DNA from: Candidatus Hydrogenosomobacter endosymbioticus
GTDB lineage: Bacteria; Pseudomonadota; Alphaproteobacteria; Holosporales; GW7
Direction: 5' to 3'
NCBI RefSeq assembly: GCF_021654655.1
Contig: NZ_AP025225.1
Coordinates: forward strand, 124,001-188,000
Length of the DNA stretch: 64,000 nt
Below are positions 54,201-62,383 of the stretch, in pieces. The notes under the pieces are model-generated. The model had not been told where the DNA came from. It saw nothing but the letters and a program-made list of their open reading frames with translations, and ran no database searches. The position numbers were made by a program, and so were the translations under genes. Within the stretch, counting starts at the first letter, position 1. Each line of letters begins with the position of its first letter.

Positions 54201-56985
54201 ATGGGGCCTCTATGTCTCGCAAAACAATTTTTGCACTGTTTTTCCCAGTTGGTATGTGCACCCTCCCCTCTTTTACCAAAAATATTTTTGGGTGAGATAC
54301 GTACGATATAGATCTTGAAGAGTTTTCCAGGCTTCCCTCATCAAGCTTTTTATTGATTCTATAGCTATGCCAATCACTTTTTTTGTATAAGGCAAAATAT
54401 ACAAACCGTTCTTTTGTGTCTGGTTTGTTGTTTTTTATTCTTGCTTTAGCTTTGTTGTCTATTATTTTCGCTAAAAATCCGATAGATGTGCGGCTGGTAT
54501 TATCATTTGAAGAGTCGTTGACGATGCATTTTTTTGGATCGAACAACGGTTTTATGGCAACGAAGCTTTCTGCGCTGTCGTGAATTGAAACAAATATGTC
54601 CTTTTTTACAGTAAAACCTCCCTGATCTGCAACTTTTACTGATATTTTTACTTTTCCTATGACTGGTTTGGACATAATTTGTCTTAGGGGGAGCGCGATT
54701 TTTATTTTCCCGTCTTTTCCAAACCTTCCTAAATTTATGGTTTTAGAATGCGCTCCCATTTCCTCTTCAAAGGCGTCGCACTCAAAGCTATAGCCGTTAA
54801 GGTCTTTGGGAGACAAACCAGACACAACTGATACTGAGCATTCTGAGTCAAGTCCTTCCGCTGGTATGCCAAAAGAGTGCCTGCATTCTACGTTCAGCGT
54901 TATGTTCCCGCTTAGATCAATATCACTTGCAGATGCATCCAATTCTATTGACGGAGAATTAAACGACGCGATTACTATATCTAAAGATTTTAGTGGTCGA
55001 GCTGAAGGGTCTGAATATGCTTCTATTTTCCATTGTCCGTGTAGAAAATATTCCTTGAGCTCTATGGGACAAGAAAACGCTCCAGCTTCATTCGTACGCA
55101 AAACCTTCACAAGCACGAAGTCACCAGCTGGGTTTTTTAACTTAACTGTGATCGGGACTTTATTTACGCTGGAGGCAATATCGCTGCATTTGATTGCGCC
55201 TACAACATTTACTGTTTCCGATGGCCTATATAAAGTTCGGTCAGTTGTAATGAACAAATCTATAGGGTTATCCCTATCTCTGCCTTCAATGTCATAGCCG
55301 CTTAGATCTATCGAGTCGTTATTTTTATCGCTTAGGTCAGATATGATAAGAGTTGAGGTTCCTCCGGTCTTATGGGATGCGCATATCTTTGCTGGATAAC
55401 TTTGTGTATTGGTCGTTAGTTCCGTAGATTTGCCAAGCATCTCATAGGAAATTCTAGCGCCGTCTCCGAAAATTTTGCTGGGGAATAATACTTTGCCATA
55501 TTTGTCAGTATAGCCTTCTGCCAGAGTCCTTCCATTTTTTGACAGGATTGATACGCGCGCCCCGTGATATGGAGATGTGCTTGAGATAGAGCGCGCTGAT
55601 ACAAGTATATCCCCTGTTTTTGTCCTTATCGCCGAAAGTCCTATGTCCGTTACAAGTAAACGTTCCGTTTGAGCGGAGTCCGAATTATATCCATAGTACT
55701 CTGTATCCCCAACTTGCGCGCGAAGAAAATATGAGCATTGGATTGGTAGCGTCCGTACAAACGGCAACATTTTGTCTATAGGAACTTCGACATTTACTAC
55801 CTTGTTATTGCTGTAAGGAATTTCTATGGATCCCTTCCAAACACGCTTTGTTTTTTGTAATAGAGCGTTGCTCGATAAATACCCAGAGCTTATAAGCCCT
55901 CCGGAAGGTTCTAAAACTTGATATAGCTCAAGCTTTATTTTCTTCGTATTTATGCATGAAACGGAGATCTTAGACTCTTTGCTAATTGTTTGTATTTTAG
56001 GTAAAACAGCTGCTTTATGTTTGAAAAATACATGGGAAGAAATATCTGGCACCTCCACAGCTAATTGATAATCTTTTACGAGGCTTTCTCCACATGAAGA
56101 CAGAAGGTCTTTCTTAATTGTGCATTTATAAGATGTTCCGTGCTTTAAGCCTTCTATTTTTATTTTGTTCCCGAATATTTTCACGTCGCCAGCGCTAGGA
56201 GTGACCTGTACTAGCTTCTTGATATCGATTGAGGTGTCTATTGTATGTCGAAAATCTAGGTTCAGCTCTATGTATTTTCCTGCAGGCTCTATGTGAAAAT
56301 GAACAACTTCAAACGGAGAAATATAAGCAAGCTGTGGATATAATGATCGGAGCTTTTTTATTGGGCACAGCTGATTAGATATTTGTATAAGCATTTCTGT
56401 ATCCGAAAAGGATACGGCGCTTGCTGCTAGCAAAAGCGCGGCTAACTTCTCGTCGCTTAGATCAAATTTGTAAAGATACAGGCATAAGAACTTTGCATGC
56501 AATTGAAAAATTTCAGAAACAGTGGCAGAGCTTGCAGAGCCCTCATTTTCATTCTGAGTCTTGCTCGCCTCGCATATAAGCGAGAAAGCCAGCAAAAAGT
56601 CAGAAAAAAGCTCGTTCTTAGCTTCTTCTGAATCTAGTTTCGGAAAAGACAAAAGTAAATCGTGAAATTGTATTGATGCTCTTGCAAAGTCTTTGTTTTT
56701 TATAAGCTCTCCTATTTTGAATTTTCTCTTTTTATATTCTTCTTTTGAAAGACTTTTTCTGCCTTCAAACATTTTAAAAAAGTTTTCTGTTGAGTCCGGA
56801 TTTTCATGCGGATAGTACAAAATGGAACTACGTAGCTTTTCGTAATCGAAGCGGGAAACAGAAATATCTTTTTCTTGTGTTAATAGAGGCTGCAGTGCAA
56901 GTGAATTGGACGCAACAGACAGGACGGTGATTACGCATGAGCATGTAAGGCAAAAGTTTATAAAAGGCGAGAGAAAAGTAAACAC
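51217..56985 (-). CDS. Giant alpha-2-macroglobulin family protein without thioester
   Basis: 1922 residues with an N-terminal signal segment (FCLTCSCVITVLSVASNSLA). It contains MG-type beta domains, FITTDRTLYRPSETVNVVGA (bait/MG2-like hallmark with YRPSE), KLPEFTGTARLTVMAFSA and KDPVIFETYGPKFLTKGD (the A2M signature block), and a helical toroid domain. At the thioester site (about residue 1435), where family members read PYGCxEQ, this protein has DLYGDTLVNLAIPLL, so both Cys and Gln are absent. Bacterial A2Ms trap proteases in the periplasm; thioester-free forms exist. No pbpC is adjacent. Lies 167 bp behind ftsQ on the same strand. Confidence 0.92.
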   Translation of the reverse strand: MFTFLSPFINFCLTCSCVITVLSVASNSLALQPLLTQEKDISVSRFDYEKLRSSILYYPHENPDSTENFFKMFEGRKSLSKEEYKKRKFKIGELIKNKDFARASIQFHDLLLSFPKLDSEEAKNELFSDFLLAFSLICEASKTQNENEGSASSATVSEIFQLHAKFLCLYLYKFDLSDEKLAALLLAASAVSFSDTEMLIQISNQLCPIKKLRSLYPQLAYISPFEVVHFHIEPAGKYIELNLDFRHTIDTSIDIKKLVQVTPSAGDVKIFGNKIKIEGLKHGTSYKCTIKKDLLSSCGESLVKDYQLAVEVPDISSHVFFKHKAAVLPKIQTISKESKISVSCINTKKIKLELYQVLEPSGGLISSGYLSSNALLQKTKRVWKGSIEIPYSNNKVVNVEVPIDKMLPFVRTLPIQCSYFLRAQVGDTEYYGYNSDSAQTERLLVTDIGLSAIRTKTGDILVSARSISSTSPYHGARVSILSKNGRTLAEGYTDKYGKVLFPSKIFGDGARISYEMLGKSTELTTNTQSYPAKICASHKTGGTSTLIISDLSDKNNDSIDLSGYDIEGRDRDNPIDLFITTDRTLYRPSETVNVVGAIKCSDIASSVNKVPITVKLKNPAGDFVLVKVLRTNEAGAFSCPIELKEYFLHGQWKIEAYSDPSARPLKSLDIVIASFNSPSIELDASASDIDLSGNITLNVECRHSFGIPAEGLDSECSVSVVSGLSPKDLNGYSFECDAFEEEMGAHSKTINLGRFGKDGKIKIALPLRQIMSKPVIGKVKISVKVADQGGFTVKKDIFVSIHDSAESFVAIKPLFDPKKCIVNDSSNDNTSRTSIGFLAKIIDNKAKARIKNNKPDTKERFVYFALYKKSDWHSYRINKKLDEGSLENSSRSISYVSHPKIFLVKEGRVHIPTGKNSAKIVLRDIEAPSDYVIKVFEDTGKIINKYNFSLGSVNASNAPQIPTAISLVTDKKSYKIGDKLSVRFAAPFENGVANVSVMSDEILDTKDIRINKKSAQASFSVTKKWANGVYIIVNAYRPLETKRTLYSGPAASLIKKFCHCAENSSTETEKIAFPLRSVGITWVDVEKSENIEIKTDSPNTVRPLDSLKINIDTRSARIPADESSPVYVCAFLTDDALLSISEFKPISPAGYFSSKYKYSGNLYDLYDYINLGIKTISGELKTGGGGVGSINSYAYRLPFLPKQSIHNLLALSSCMTKVGKNGTATIKFKLPEFTGTARLTVMAFSANASGLSEKLITIKDPVIFETYGPKFLTKGDKAVIPYSIYRTDGKSGTVNISISNCSRISQENFVASDLPFSKNDKKKYEGKFFISAIDSTNANNEDPSYFHTQKFARLDANISVPGYAPYTRTVFLPVYDQKFDALRYNVAEIAPGKTEKISIPSEFAGNVLIKIQANENFPVPLRDLLLSIGNSAHDLYGDTLVNLAIPLLYTDSAVAISGGKISVGFAKSTIRKAIMRLLCGERGRGCCNSNRQIIRMDYHYTSSKIKEAEFAINASEAGYSVDKRIFENFEQFFFRLVNSYRLFRHDMRVSNPDRDEYINNIAHGFFVISKTGNLSLSDFKHFVKDIESCSTPLAKIYIAGAFALNGNSDLAVPFLKNGMDEILGLKKNSKVDDISSEAMGISRICSAIIVLSEIFDSLPDLKDEELMRALVTKLTELFSKRTVELNGEEKSLLLRAAFLSKSYLRSSYSCSANSEIHIQAAVDGGQTAKISETSSATEFTCGENQRKVSIRNHGKNKIWVSVTMSGQVNSIEPRGILIKKEFFSQDGKLISIKELRQNDLVCVVISGKREVAGRPASILLTDKLAAAFAVEKVKDLSPHLEKIIHSESSVLSQENRGNTQYAVLQLGSSQKEFKFYYMVRVTTAGLFSIPGAVAEDLATSSIKANTDEKKARVYQNSEKTIQ

Positions 56986-57152
56986 TGAGAGCAGCTAAAG
57001 AGTCAGCAAGTTTAAGCGTATAAGAGTATACCAAACAATCAGGGTTTTCCAGCAATGTTTTTCTGTTCTAGAATCCATGAACAAAAATGTTGAGCAACTC
57101 TTCGCGGAAACTAGGAAGTATTTAAAATATACAGCAATATGATTTGCTTGCT

Positions 57153-57992
57153 TCACTCTGCTTTTGCTTTTTCATCGCTTTGTTTGAGTGGCTGGCCTTT
57201 TGGCTCTATTACTATTGACCCGGCAAACCTAAGATCGATAGATGCTACTCCGGATAGAGGTATGTTTTTGTTGGACAAACTTTCAAAAGCTGTGCACAGT
57301 ATGTTTAGCGCCTCTTCTGTATCGGTTTCTGGTAATTTCACAACTATGCCGTTTTCTAGGTGGAGGTTCCATCTGTGATTGCGCAAAAACACAGCAGCTA
57401 CCACTTTTGGAATTTTTCTCTGAAACTTTGATATAGTTTGAAGCAACCCCTGAAAGTTAGAATTTGCTTGTTCTCCTACTATGGTGATCATATCTTGCGG
57501 GAATTCGTTTTCGTCGCATTTTATTGTTGTTCCAGATCTGTCTATAAGAAAAAACTTGCCATTAACTTGCCATACAGCCATTGGAATTCTCTCTGATATG
57601 CGGATGTATAGAGATCTCGGTAGCCATCGCTCGATAGAAGCAGAGCTTATCCATGGAAGTTGCTGTAGGTTATTCTTAGCTTTTTCTATGTCTATGGATA
57701 AGATAGGGTCGTCGATGCGCGCTCCTAAAGCGGCGCAAATCTCGCTTGTTGTTGTGCGAGATCTCCCGTCAACTATAACGTCTTTCAAAGAAAACCCGAT
57801 TTTTTTGGATGTGCGCATGCACAGCTTTGCAACTGTTTTTGGAAAAACTAGCGTATATATAACCAAAAACGCGCTTATCATTAAAGCGATTATTTTCGCG
57901 TATCTAGCCAACAGCCTGTATATTTCTTTCATATTTTTTTGCCGAATGCGTTTATGCAAGTCTCCAAAGATGCGCAATATCTGATTTCGCAT
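57153..57992 (-). CDS. ftsQ: Cell division protein FtsQ
   Basis: 279 residues from ATG 57992; the frame is open to GTG 58046, but those extra residues would add a second hydrophobic segment. One membrane helix (IIALMISAFLVIYTLV), then a POTRA domain beginning FSLKDVIVDGRSRTTTSEICAAL, and the FtsQ beta domain with LPWISSASIERWLPRSLYIRISERIP and ASIDLRFAGSIVI. Links FtsB/FtsL to the divisome and restrains FtsWI. The usual dcw neighbours (murB, ddl, ftsA, ftsZ) are absent. Confidence 0.93.
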   Translation of the reverse strand: MRNQILRIFGDLHKRIRQKNMKEIYRLLARYAKIIALMISAFLVIYTLVFPKTVAKLCMRTSKKIGFSLKDVIVDGRSRTTTSEICAALGARIDDPILSIDIEKAKNNLQQLPWISSASIERWLPRSLYIRISERIPMAVWQVNGKFFLIDRSGTTIKCDENEFPQDMITIVGEQANSNFQGLLQTISKFQRKIPKVVAAVFLRNHRWNLHLENGIVVKLPETDTEEALNILCTAFESLSNKNIPLSGVASIDLRFAGSIVIEPKGQPLKQSDEKAKAE

Positions 57993-58163
57993 ATAGTAAT
58001 CTATAGCGTAAGTTTTGGAAATTAGCAAAAAAGCAATAAAGAGCACAAGAAACGTTTGACGGTATCAGACTCTATAATTGTGTAATTTTGGAAAAACTGC
58101 GTAATACGCGATAGACGCAATTATAGTGTCGTTAGATGACAGAAAAATTTTCTACTAAGGGGC

Positions 58164-58192
58164 TTGCAAATGGAAAAGTAAACTGGTAGCAT
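58164..58192 (+). promoter_or_regulatory. Promoter of the 5S rRNA gene
   Basis: TTGCAA at 58164-58169, 17-base spacer, TAGCAT at 58187-58192, start near 58199, 20 bases before the 5S 5' end. Confidence 0.5.
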
Positions 58193-58218
58193 TCTGATCA
58201 AGCGGTTGCTTTTTCATA

Positions 58219-58334
58219 GGCCGGTGGTTGGAGCGAGGAGTGTACACACGATCCCATCCCGAACTCGAGCGTGAAAATCCTCAGCGCTGATGGTACTGCG
58301 TCTTAAGGCGTGGGAGAGTAGGTCGCTGCCGGTC
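58219..58334 (+). rRNA. rrf: 5S ribosomal RNA, not linked to 16S/23S
   Basis: About 116 nt. The conserved core GATCCCATCCCGAACTCG lies at 58250-58267 and GATGGTACTGCGTC with GTGGGAGAGTAGGTCGC follows. The terminal helix pairs GGCCGGTGG (58219-58227) with CTGCCGGTC (58326-58334), nine pairs including wobbles. The flanks are ftsQ and lpxB; no 23S precedes it. A short AGC-GATT-GCT hairpin and T-runs follow (from about 58342). Confidence 0.95.
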
Positions 58335-58425
58335 TTTGAAAGAGCGATTGCTTTTTTCTTTTTTTCTGCCTGATTTTTCCGTTGATTGCGTTTTGTTCTA
58401 TAGACGGTCTGTTTTGCCGCCTTTC

Positions 58426-58453
58426 CACTCACTCACTCGCGCTTGCTTGCTTG
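58426..58453. repeat. Two short tetranucleotide runs
   Basis: CACT three times near 58426-58437 and GCTT three times at 58441-58452, in the 262-bp gap between 5S rRNA and lpxB. Minor; no gene seen in this gap. Confidence 0.5.
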
Positions 58454-58596
58454 GATTGCAGTGTGCGGGTGGCCCACTGGGGCTTTTCTGGAGCGGCACT
58501 ATAATAGATTGGAACTGTTTTTGCGCGGTTTATGTTTGCTTGGGTATGTAGTGGCGCATATAATGGTGAAGAAGAAGTTTTCCTTGTAGCGGTTAA

Positions 58597-59784
58597 ATGC
58601 CGAAGTTTTTTGTTATTGCTGGTGAGGCGTCCGGGGATATGATAGGGGCCGATGTAATTTGCGGTTTGCTTGAAGAGTTTTCGAGTAAGATAGAAATTAT
58701 TGGAGTTGGTGGTCCGATGATGGAAAGGGCCGGAGGGTTCTGCTCTATGTTTCCATTTTCTCAGATTTCTCATATGGGGATTGGAGAGGTAGTAAGGCGA
58801 CTACCACGAATCATAAAATTAATAAACGCATGCGTTAAAGAGATAGAAAGGGTTAGGCCAGATGCAATTATTACAATAGATTCACCAGAATTTTGTTTTA
58901 GGGTTAACAAAAGAGTGAAGGGGAAATTTCCTATAATACACTGTGTGGCCCCAGCTGTGTGGGCGTGGAGACGCGGAAGAGCGAAAAAAATACACAAGTA
59001 TGCAGACCACATCTTATCGGTGTTTCCTTTTGAAGCCCCTTATTTTGCAAAATCCAAAATAAGCGTGAGTTTTGTTGGCCATCCGGCAGTTCAAAATTTT
59101 CACAATTTAGAAGGAGATTGTTTTTTGCAAAAGGATGAAGCTGCTCTTCTTAAAGCTGAACGTAGAAAAAAGTTGATGGACGAGCTTAAAATATCTGGCG
59201 ACGAGAGGATTCTTTGCGTTCTCCCAGGAAGCCGAAGATATGAAGTATATAATTTTTTACCGATATTTAGTGAAGCGGCTAGGATCGTTCAAAATAATGC
59301 TAAGACTAAGGTGTTTCCCGTGATAGTCGCTACAAAACAGTGGCCTGGTGCTACAGACAGATACAGCGGCGGGTATCCAGTGGTCTTGGATGCTGATATG
59401 AAGAGAGCTGTATTTGAAAATTCTGCTGTTGCGATTGCTGCGTCTGGGACAGTTGGTCTTGAGCTGGCAGCGCATGGCGTGCCTATGGTTGTTGGATATA
59501 AAGCTCCAAAGATTACCGAGCTTATATTAAGGTTTATTTTAAAAACAGAGTGGATATCTCTTGTTAATATTTCTGCAGGCAGGAGAATAGTAAAAGAGTT
59601 TTTGCAAAATGAGTTTACTGAACACAATATTTCTGAAGAAATTTTATTGTTATTAGAGGACGAAGACTATGCAAAAGCTCAAAAAGACGAACTCTCTCGT
59701 GTTGCTGAATCGTTTGGTCATAGCCTTTCGTTTAAAAAAGCTTGCGCGCAGGAAATAGCTCGTATTTCTGGATTTTTAAGTTGA
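58597..59784 (+). CDS. lpxB: Lipid-A-disaccharide synthase LpxB
   Basis: 395 residues, GT19 family. FVIAGEASGDMIGADVI at the start, GGPMMERAG, CVAPAVWAWRRGRAKKI, the UDP-site LPGSRRYEV, and ASGTVGLELAAHGVPMVVGYK. Joins two acylated glucosamines to give the lipid A backbone at the inner membrane. With lpxK it shows that LPS is made. lpxA, lpxD and fabZ, its usual partners, are not adjacent. Confidence 0.96.
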   Translation: MPKFFVIAGEASGDMIGADVICGLLEEFSSKIEIIGVGGPMMERAGGFCSMFPFSQISHMGIGEVVRRLPRIIKLINACVKEIERVRPDAIITIDSPEFCFRVNKRVKGKFPIIHCVAPAVWAWRRGRAKKIHKYADHILSVFPFEAPYFAKSKISVSFVGHPAVQNFHNLEGDCFLQKDEAALLKAERRKKLMDELKISGDERILCVLPGSRRYEVYNFLPIFSEAARIVQNNAKTKVFPVIVATKQWPGATDRYSGGYPVVLDADMKRAVFENSAVAIAASGTVGLELAAHGVPMVVGYKAPKITELILRFILKTEWISLVNISAGRRIVKEFLQNEFTEHNISEEILLLLEDEDYAKAQKDELSRVAESFGHSLSFKKACAQEIARISGFLS

Positions 59785-60043
59785 TGTTTTAGCGGAGAGA
59801 TTACGTTTATGTGTTTTTTGTTTATTTCTATTTCGGGCTTTTTAACTATATCTGCTGGAGCGGTTTGAGCTCTGTATTTGACGAAATCATTTTTGTATAG
59901 TTTTGTGCTGATGCTGAAAGTCTTGAATAAATGGTATTACTAATAATAACGCGCTTCTAATAGGCTAGAGTAGATTTCGCCTGGCCCGCTGCGCGAGTTG
60001 GGGCAATCTGCAAAAATATTATTGCATCAGCCTATACGAAGCC

Positions 60044-60796
60044 CTATCCCATATACATTCCGCCGTTAATATGGAGAGTGTGTCCTGTTATGAAGGAGGA
60101 ACGGTCGCTCGCTAAAAACAGGGCCCCAGAAGCGATGTCGTCAGGAGAGCCTGCGCGCTCAAGAGGAATTGCAGAAAGAAACCTTTCTTTGGCCGAATCG
60201 TTCAGTGTCCCTGTCATCGCTGTTTCAATATACCCTGGAGCTATGGCGTTTACCCTTATTCCGTAGCGAGCGTATTCAGATGCTAAGGCCCTGGTAAGCC
60301 CTATTAGTCCGGCTTTTGATGCGACATAGTTTGATTGCCATGAATTCCCGCAAAAAGCGACAACAGACGATACGTTTACTATAGCCCCTCGCCTCCTCTT
60401 CATCATTTTTTTTATGGCTGATCTCGACAGGAAAAAAGAAGCGCTGAGATTGGTTTCGATAACTTCGTCCCACTCTTCATCTTTCATTCGTACGCACATT
60501 TGATCTTGTGTAATGCCTGCGTTGTTGATTAGTATGTCTATCCCTCCGATCTTGTCTTCTATTTCGTCGACAGCTTTTCTAATCTGATCTCTGTTTTTTA
60601 CATCTAGGAGGTGTATATAGCACCGTTCATTCCCCATTGACTCTGATATTCTTTGCATAGCAGCCGTGTTTCTTCCGCACATGCAAACATTCGCTCCGGC
60701 GGAATGAAAGGCTCTGCTGATGGCTTCTCCTATGCCTCCACTCGAACCAGTTATTACTGCTGTTTTTTTATCTAGCGACAACACAGATATGTCCAT
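60044..60796 (-). CDS. fabG: 3-oxoacyl-ACP reductase FabG
   Basis: 250 residues, classical short-chain dehydrogenase. Cofactor loop VITGSSGGIGEAIS, ILINNAGITQD, catalytic Ser-Tyr-Lys in NVSSVVAFCG and SNYVASKAGLIGL, and the terminal GHTLHINGGMYMG typical of FabG. Reduces beta-ketoacyl-ACP in fatty-acid synthesis. It is a lone gene without fabD, acpP or fabF, so a related SDR role cannot be fully excluded. Confidence 0.92.
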   Translation of the reverse strand: MDISVLSLDKKTAVITGSSGGIGEAISRAFHSAGANVCMCGRNTAAMQRISESMGNERCYIHLLDVKNRDQIRKAVDEIEDKIGGIDILINNAGITQDQMCVRMKDEEWDEVIETNLSASFFLSRSAIKKMMKRRRGAIVNVSSVVAFCGNSWQSNYVASKAGLIGLTRALASEYARYGIRVNAIAPGYIETAMTGTLNDSAKERFLSAIPLERAGSPDDIASGALFLASDRSSFITGHTLHINGGMYMG

Positions 60797-60944
60797 ATCC
60801 TCTCTCTACTAACGAATTTCTCACATCTTGGGAAAAGAAGCAAGGTATCAGCTGAATGAGCCGCTATGACGATTAGAAGAGTTTGTCGAACGTAGCGCTA
60901 ACCGCTTTTTTACTTTTAAAAATATAAAGTCTTACACGTCTTAT

Positions 60945-62369
60945 ATGATGTTTAATGCGGGTAAGCTCTTGAAAAATTTTTTCCAACGTTACCGGGATAG
61001 TTTTTCTATGATAGCAATGTGTTCTATACTTTTTTACCCGGCGCTATGCATCGCTCATTCGTCTGAAGATCTTTTTTTAGAGGGAGATGATTTTACTGCG
61101 AACCATCGGAAATTCTCGGATGACGAGAATTTAGAGGGGGATGATTTTACTGCGAACCATCGAAAATTCTTGGATGACGAGAATTTAGAGGGAGATGATT
61201 TTACTGCTAGCTATCGAAAATTCTTGGATGACGAGAATTTAGAGGGAGATGATTTTACTGCTAGCTATCGAAAATTCTTGGATGACGAGAATGCGGCGGA
61301 AAGTAATTTTATAGCTAGCGGCAAGAGGTATTCTGTAAAATTTGGAAATAACAGCTTGATGTTGAAAGACTTCAGGGTAAAAGACTCATCTGCTTCGCAA
61401 GCCACTTCTATTGGAAGGCTATGCATTTCTGCAACAAAAGACGGGACTACTTATAACGCTACTTTTCTCAACGATTATGAAATGGGCGGGGGTTTTCAGC
61501 TTTTTAAAACAGCGCATACAGAGGTAACTGCTGATGACGGATATCACTATACGACAAGCGGAAGCATAACTGACTTCTTCGATATAAAAGTTGATGTAAT
61601 TGATAAAGGGGGCTTAACAAGCCCAGTAAATGTAAGGTATTCATTTACAGCAAAGGAAGCGCTAACTGATGTGAGCATAGCTCTTATATATGATTTTTGT
61701 GATGGCGCTGCTACGCCGTCTTTGTTGAGCAGAGTTAATGCCGGGAAGACAGATTTGAATTTTATTGCTGCATGCGACACAACGCAGGGAAACTATTTTC
61801 CTGCCAGCGCTTTTTACATTAGTCCGGCTGATGTGGCCGGAAGCACTGCTTCGGATTGCAAAACCTTTGCTGGATGGCTTCTTTGGGATGATGTAGGAAA
61901 GCATATTTCTTTGTCGGTTCCAAGCACAGTGGGGGATTATGCTCCTTCGCTGTATGCTTTAGGGGCAAGCTCTGATCCGTCAACCGACACTATGACTGGA
62001 TTTTCGATTAATGAAGGTGAGACTGTTGTTATGGACGTTTTTATAAACGCTGTGCCTGGCAAATATAACTCTTATGAAGAAGCCTTCTCAAGTGTCGATG
62101 AGCTGTTTCAAGGAGAGAAGACAGACTATTTTTTATGGCTTAAAAAACACTTTTCGCCCGCTGCACAGACATTAAGAGAAGCGATGGGGACCGCTTTCGA
62201 AGCGATGATATCGCAAACTCCTCCAACTGATGAGAGTGCTGCCGCGATATGGCAACAAATACACACGCGCGCCAGAAGCAAAAATACTAATTTATGGGTT
62301 GAAAAGGCAAAAAAGAATTTCGTAAAAAAACTTAAAAACGAAACAGAGTTATGGGCAGAGTATGAGTGA
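60945..62369 (+). CDS. Secreted protein with 18-residue tandem repeats
   Basis: 474 residues, not recognised. Start ATGATG at 60945, signal segment SMIAMCSILFYPALCIA. Directly after it come four near-identical 18-residue units of the form LEGDDFTAxxRKFxDDEN, acidic and regular, and a decayed fifth (AAESNFIASGKRYSVKF). The remainder (about residues 125-400) looks like a beta-rich domain with alternating Thr/Ser/Gly strands, and the C-terminal 80 residues are helical and basic. It may be a surface or secreted protein. Divergent from fabG; the next gene is convergent. Confidence 0.82.
   Translation: MMFNAGKLLKNFFQRYRDSFSMIAMCSILFYPALCIAHSSEDLFLEGDDFTANHRKFSDDENLEGDDFTANHRKFLDDENLEGDDFTASYRKFLDDENLEGDDFTASYRKFLDDENAAESNFIASGKRYSVKFGNNSLMLKDFRVKDSSASQATSIGRLCISATKDGTTYNATFLNDYEMGGGFQLFKTAHTEVTADDGYHYTTSGSITDFFDIKVDVIDKGGLTSPVNVRYSFTAKEALTDVSIALIYDFCDGAATPSLLSRVNAGKTDLNFIAACDTTQGNYFPASAFYISPADVAGSTASDCKTFAGWLLWDDVGKHISLSVPSTVGDYAPSLYALGASSDPSTDTMTGFSINEGETVVMDVFINAVPGKYNSYEEAFSSVDELFQGEKTDYFLWLKKHFSPAAQTLREAMGTAFEAMISQTPPTDESAAAIWQQIHTRARSKNTNLWVEKAKKNFVKKLKNETELWAEYE
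61077..61292 (+). repeat. Four 54-bp in-frame tandem repeats
   Basis: Units at 61077-61130, 61131-61184, 61185-61238 and 61239-61292, each starting TTAGAGG and ending GACGAGAAT. Units 1-2 share one variant (AACCATCG) and units 3-4 another (AGCTATCG), so the array seems to have grown by pairwise duplication. Being a multiple of three, copy-number changes keep the frame. Confidence 0.95.
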
Positions 62370-62383
62370 ATCACGAAATGCTA

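Noticed and set aside
60901-60925. Small AGCG-CTAAC-CGCT hairpin with T6 before the repeat protein as a terminator
   Set aside because: Only a 4-bp stem, located upstream of a gene in a divergent region; too weak to call.
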